In this document: piece by piece, positions 60,256 through 64,000 of the stretch
How the letters are laid out: each line of letters begins with the position of its first letter
How positions within the stretch are numbered: position 1 is the stretch's first letter
Source of the DNA: Parietaria judaica
Lineage: Eukaryota; Streptophyta; Magnoliopsida; Rosales; Urticaceae
Direction of reading: 5' to 3'
NCBI GenBank assembly: GCA_954871525.1
Contig: OX940868.1
Location: 24,237,056 to 24,301,055, forward strand
DNA: 64,000 nt
Notes under the pieces: model-generated
The model's database searches: none
What the model was told of the DNA's origin: nothing
The model's input: the letters and a program-made list of their open reading frames with translations, nothing else
Position numbers and translations under genes: made by a program

Positions 60256-60623
60256 AACGCATTTTTATTTTTATTTTTCGTTGTATACTTTAATTTTTAT
60301 TTAATTCATGTTTGTTTCTAAATAAATATTCAAACACATAAATAACTTAAGAATTTAAACTTTTATTATTTTTAAAACCGAACTTAGGTATAAGTACCAA
60401 AATGTTGTATTTGAACAACTAAACAACATAAATATTAGAGGGACTAAACATTAAATAAAATAAACTAAATTAAAAAAATAAAAAATAAAAAACCCGGAAC
60501 CGGATTTATCCGGGATTTTTTTTTCCGGAACCGGATAAATCCGGGTCCGGGTTTTTGGCGGAAAATTATTTTTTTGTCCGACCGGCGTGCTAAATGCCTC
60601 GGATTTTGGGGACTAAGTACAAA

Positions 60624-62111
60624 GTTAAAAGCAAAAGGATGGTAAACTACAAAATAAGAGATGAGAAATCAGAGAGTAGTGACTAGTGAGTAATTTTCTC
60701 TTTTAGGTTTGATTTTTTTTTTTATGTGAGTGATTCCCATCTCCTCTAGCCCCTTAATGTAGTCTTGGTTTCGCAATTTACTATCTTCATCCAAGGATGC
60801 CTTGGATTCTTTGCCTTCGATGTGGGAGTAAATTAAGGAGCTTTCAATTATTTTTAGATGGTGAGTTTCAAAGAGTCTCATTAAACTTAATAAACCCCTT
60901 TCTTTGAGTTAATTTTTACATTGGATCGTTTCATTGACTGTCTTATAATCAATTTCATGCTTTGTGTTGTATAACCGCGCATTTGTTGGTGCATTTGATG
61001 TTGTTGTCGACTTGAACTAGGGAGCACGCGACCAGATTCGGCAGCGGACTTTTAGAGGCCATAATTTCATGTGAGGGGTGTTGTTTTTAATGTCTGCCGA
61101 TCAAATCAAAGTTTGAGAGATAACTATGTACCTAGAGAACTCGTTGTCGATATTCCCATGTTCGAGCTTGCAATGAGGCGACCGACGAAGAGTGGTCCGG
61201 GGAAAAGGTGATGAGAACTCGTAACATTCGATTTTTTCTGGTTAAGTTAGACCTATAAAATATCCAGTTAATCTTGGACTATAATCCTTATTTACCTCGG
61301 ATGATTCGTTAAGCCCAATTGGCTTTTTCTTATAATTTTAAAATTAAGTTAATTTATCTTTTATTTCAATTTATAGAGACTACTGATTTGACCATTGTCA
61401 AAAAAAAAAAAAAAAAAACAAGGTCTAGAAATAAAATTCTTATTCTAGTTATACCAAGATTCAGAATTATCTCTTTAAAAAAAAAGATTCGGAATTATCT
61501 GATTCTTCTCTCTCTAGACCGTTAGATCGAATATCCGATGATCGAAACCAAAGAGCAAAATCTCGAACCACTTATACCGATTTTTTTAATAGACAAATAG
61601 TATACCGTGATAAATAAAATAAAATAAAAACACCACAGTTTTTATGTCTATTACTGTTTGATTTTTATTTTTTATTTTATTTTATGGTGTTTTTTCTTTC
61701 TCAATTTAGTCTCTACTCTATTCTCAATTTTAGTATCTACTCTATTCTAAAACTTCTTCACTAATTCAAAATCTTTTTAGTTTTCTTTAGTTTTAATGTT
61801 ATATATATACACGAAAACGAGGGTCTTCTTGTGTATCCAATCCACACCAAAGCAAAACCCATGGAAAGCTATATAATAGAAACATTACACGAGTAGATAA
61901 AGGAAAATCCAAGTTATCCCACACCCAAACAAGCCCAACCAATGACAACTCTCCACCTAAGCCTGCGCCAAACTTCCACCTTATCCTACACACTCTCCTT
62001 CTTCTCTCCTCCACCAATCTCCCCTTCGCCAGAATCTAAAAACCTTCCCTCCTCCACACTCCCAATCCCAACAACACACCACAGAAGTGGAGAGAAGATC
62101 CTAACTTTAAC
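60624..62111. other. Intergenic DNA and psaF upstream region
   Basis: No other gene supported. A poly-A run is near 61400-61418. An inverted repeat of AAAATAAAATAAAA-type sequence ending in ACACCAC/GTGGTGT surrounds 61615-61695. CTATATAATA near 61870-61880 is a possible psaF TATA box, leaving a leader of about 200 bp. Confidence 0.4.
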
Positions 62112-62771
62112 ATGTCTCTCACCATCCCCTCCAACCTCACCGTCCTTAAGCCCAAGCTCGGCGCCCCCGCCGCCAAGCCGGCCCGGTCCTCGGTCATGTG
62201 CTCGGCCTCGCAACCCGAGAAGAGCGCCAACAGCATGCAGGCGTTCTCCGCGGCGCTCGCCCTTTCGGCGGTGATCCTGTCCGGGGCTCCCGACCCGGCG
62301 GCGGCCGACATCGCGGGGCTGACCCCCTGCAAGGACTCGAAGGCGTTCGCGAAGCGCGAGAAGACGCAGCTGAAGAAGCTGGAGTCGTCGCTGAAGCTGT
62401 ATGCGGAGGACAGCGCGCCCGCGCTGGCCATCAAGGCCACGATGGAGAAGACGAAGCGGCGGTTCGACTTCTACGGGAAGGCGGGCCTGCTGTGCGGGGC
62501 CGAGGGGCTGCCGCACCTGATCGTGAGCGGGGACCAGCGGCACTGGGGCGAGTTCATCACCCCCGGCGTGCTCTTCCTCTACATCGCTGGCTGGATCGGG
62601 TGGGTCGGGAGGAGCTACTTGATCGCCATCCGCGACGAAAAGAAGCCTGCGCAGAAGGAGATCATCATCGACGTCCCCTTGGCCACCAGCATCGTCTTCC
62701 GGGGCTTCATCTGGCCCGTCGCCGCTTACAGAGAGCTCCTCAACGGCGAACTCATCGCCAAGGACGTTTGA
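62112..62771 (+). CDS. psaF: Photosystem I reaction centre subunit III (PsaF), chloroplast precursor
   Basis: Intronless, 219 aa. PsaF is a thylakoid membrane subunit of photosystem I whose lumenal face docks plastocyanin and which contacts LHCI. Residues 1-65 form a bipartite transit peptide: a Ser/Lys/Arg stroma-targeting part, then a hydrophobic lumen-targeting part ending near DPAAA. The mature protein would start [19 protein letters not shown] at residue 66, leaving 154 residues as in other plants. The Lys-rich lumenal helix ([10 protein letters not shown] ... [10 protein letters not shown]), the two Cys (CKD, LLCG) and the membrane part [20 protein letters not shown] are all present. 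Third positions are almost all G or C. The 227-aa overlapping frame is a by-product of that bias. Confidence 0.97.
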   Translation: MSLTIPSNLTVLKPKLGAPAAKPARSSVMCSASQPEKSANSMQAFSAALALSAVILSGAPDPAAADIAGLTPCKDSKAFAKREKTQLKKLESSLKLYAEDSAPALAIKATMEKTKRRFDFYGKAGLLCGAEGLPHLIVSGDQRHWGEFITPGVLFLYIAGWIGWVGRSYLIAIRDEKKPAQKEIIIDVPLATSIVFRGFIWPVAAYRELLNGELIAKDV

Positions 62772-64000
62772 GCCTCCAAACCCTAGTCGCTACTCTCTCA
62801 GTAATTTCAGGTGAAGTTTTGTCACTGAATTATATATATATATATAGATATATATATATATATAAATATATTTTGAAGTGATATTGAATTATTGTATGAT
62901 TAGAATTTACAAGGATGAATTGCAATGCATCTAGGAAGTACGTATCACGTAAATAGTTTTAACAAAACGTGGATTTGGATGATTACAAAACGTGTTAATT
63001 AAGTAAATTGTTGAAAATGGAGATATATTATAGTTAAATTATTACGTACTAAATTAATAACTTCGGTAACATTATGTTTTTTTGTCAGAAAACTTATTAA
63101 ATTTATATTCGATAATATAATAAAAAAAATTAGAGCTCACATTATTAATTATTGAAGTTGTACTATAATTAATTCCCTATAGTATATGTTTGAGTTGTTT
63201 TGCAAGGAAATGGAATTAGTTATCTAATCTACTAAATCTTGTGTAGCTAAAAATTGAAATTAACATTAATCTTCGTAACAATGCTGAACTAACTTTTTTT
63301 TTAATCTTCAGTAAAAATATTCATTTTTTAATGCCATTTTAATTAAAAGAAAAATGCTACATTATTTATATGAATGTTGATTAATGAAAAGGATTCCTCG
63401 AATATAATAATCAAGATCTAGATCTGTTTAATGATATATTGTAGATTAATTTAATTCATACATATAAAAGCATGGGTTTTGAACTTGCAGGTGTGGCATC
63501 AAAAAAGCAAAGAAGAGGAAGATTGTTGAAATGTGTGGTGGTGAGGAAAGGAAAGGAATGGAATGGGTGGATTATATTTCTTGTATCTAATCTGTAAAAT
63601 TGCTAGCTGTTTTGTATCTATGCATTTCATTGCATCAAATACTCACAAACTCATCATCTCCTTTTCCTTTCTTTCTCTTTTTTTATTTGCATGCTCTTTG
63701 GTTTTTTCATTACTTAAGTCTGCTTAATCTTATTGATGATAATCACTAGGCTAATTAAAATATCTAGGTCACCAAGAAAAGGCTCGAAGATGACTCATAT
63801 TAGACTGATTTTAAGTTCATATTTGTGTTACATGAGCCAAGTGTTCATCATGAATACTATTCTCTATCCGGTCCGGCCCTGATTTTGTTGAGACTCGAAG
63901 GGGAGAGTAATATTAAAATTCTCGGTGAAGTTGCAAAGTTAAATTGCAATGCAAAAATTGATTAAGAATATTGAAATTTATTTCGCTCAATCTTCGTTGC
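62772..64000. other. 3' flank of psaF and right edge
   Basis: AT-rich with TATA microsatellites at 62830-62872. No further gene, repeat or RNA recognised to the window end. Confidence 0.45.

Larger units (their letters stand above)
56097..60615 (+). mobile_element. Full-length hAT DNA transposon (4519 bp), transposase decayed
   Basis: Left end TAGTCCCCGAAATG; right end inverted TAGTCCCCAAAATC. It is flanked by a perfect 8-bp duplication, AGTACAAA, at 56089-56096 and 60616-60623. CCGGATCC/CCGGAACC words are crowded just inside both ends (56115-56215 and 60490-60560), the usual place for hAT transposase binding. A perfect 14-bp hairpin, GATCTGAGCCGTTG with its complement, is at 56248-56261 and 56274-56287. 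It encodes one BED-finger hAT transposase, now broken. The intact duplication with few lesions points to a young insertion. Confidence 0.92.

Noticed and set aside
60669..60881. 70-aa Lys/Glu-rich minus-strand frame
   Set aside because: AT-rich, no recognisable family, no promoter or codon bias. Not supported as a gene.
62198..62881. 227-aa plus-strand frame and antisense frames over psaF
   Set aside because: psaF itself explains the sequence with its full family structure. The overlaps result from extreme GC3.
1..64000. tRNA and rRNA genes
   Set aside because: No GTTCRANNC-type T-arm with a matching A-box at the right spacing caught my eye, and no rRNA-like sequence. A tRNAscan run would be decisive.

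Overview
This is nuclear DNA from a flowering plant. Coding exons are separated by many short AT-rich GT-AG introns, transposon relics fill the intergenic space, and two genes encode plastid proteins (a polyphenol oxidase with a thylakoid-type transit peptide and photosystem I subunit PsaF). PsaF, PPO and the 3' half of the first kinase gene are very GC-rich at third codon positions, while introns and the other kinase genes are AT-rich. Such bimodality, with a three-exon PPO, is more like monocots than most eudicots, but I cannot name the species.

The backbone is a plus-strand cluster of four paralogous LRR-malectin receptor-like kinases (LRR subfamily VIII-2, At1g56130/At1g56140 type). Gene A (5-4550) is cut by the left edge. 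Genes B (24830-32379), C (34739-42108) and D (43243-50632) are complete, each with 24 exons and predicted proteins of 1019, 1013 and 1014 aa. Most LRRs sit on their own 72-nt exon with the same intron phase. All splice junctions I placed keep the frame and no stops were found. Genes C and D are closest to each other.

Between A and B lie about 20 kb of transposon-rich DNA and one gene, a PPO (13514-15965) with a 1-nt frameshift just before the CuB copper-binding site. Right of the cluster are a minus-strand secreted PR-1/CAP protein (51189-51755), a minus-strand 69-aa membrane protein (54698-54907), a 4.5-kb hAT transposon with a decayed transposase (56097-60615) and intronless psaF (62112-62771). 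Receptor kinases, PPO and PR-1 are all defence-linked families, but they do not form one pathway and I infer no shared regulation beyond proximity.

The richest layer is the mobile DNA. Several elements can be delimited to the base by terminal inverted repeats and target duplications: two members of a GC-rich hAT-type MITE family in opposite orientation (9347-9614, 22592-22831), two hAT-in-hAT nests (12161-13126 holding 12183-13008; 19350-20298 holding 19407-20057), a 588-bp hAT MITE (33558-34145), a Mutator-like AT-rich element with a 12-bp flanking repeat (5851-6572), and the 4519-bp hAT with a perfect 8-bp duplication. A LINE relic (7590-8793), foldback elements in introns and upstream of gene B, and several tandem repeats complete the picture. 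I saw no convincing tRNA, rRNA or CRISPR, and nothing that amounts to a wholly new biological system.
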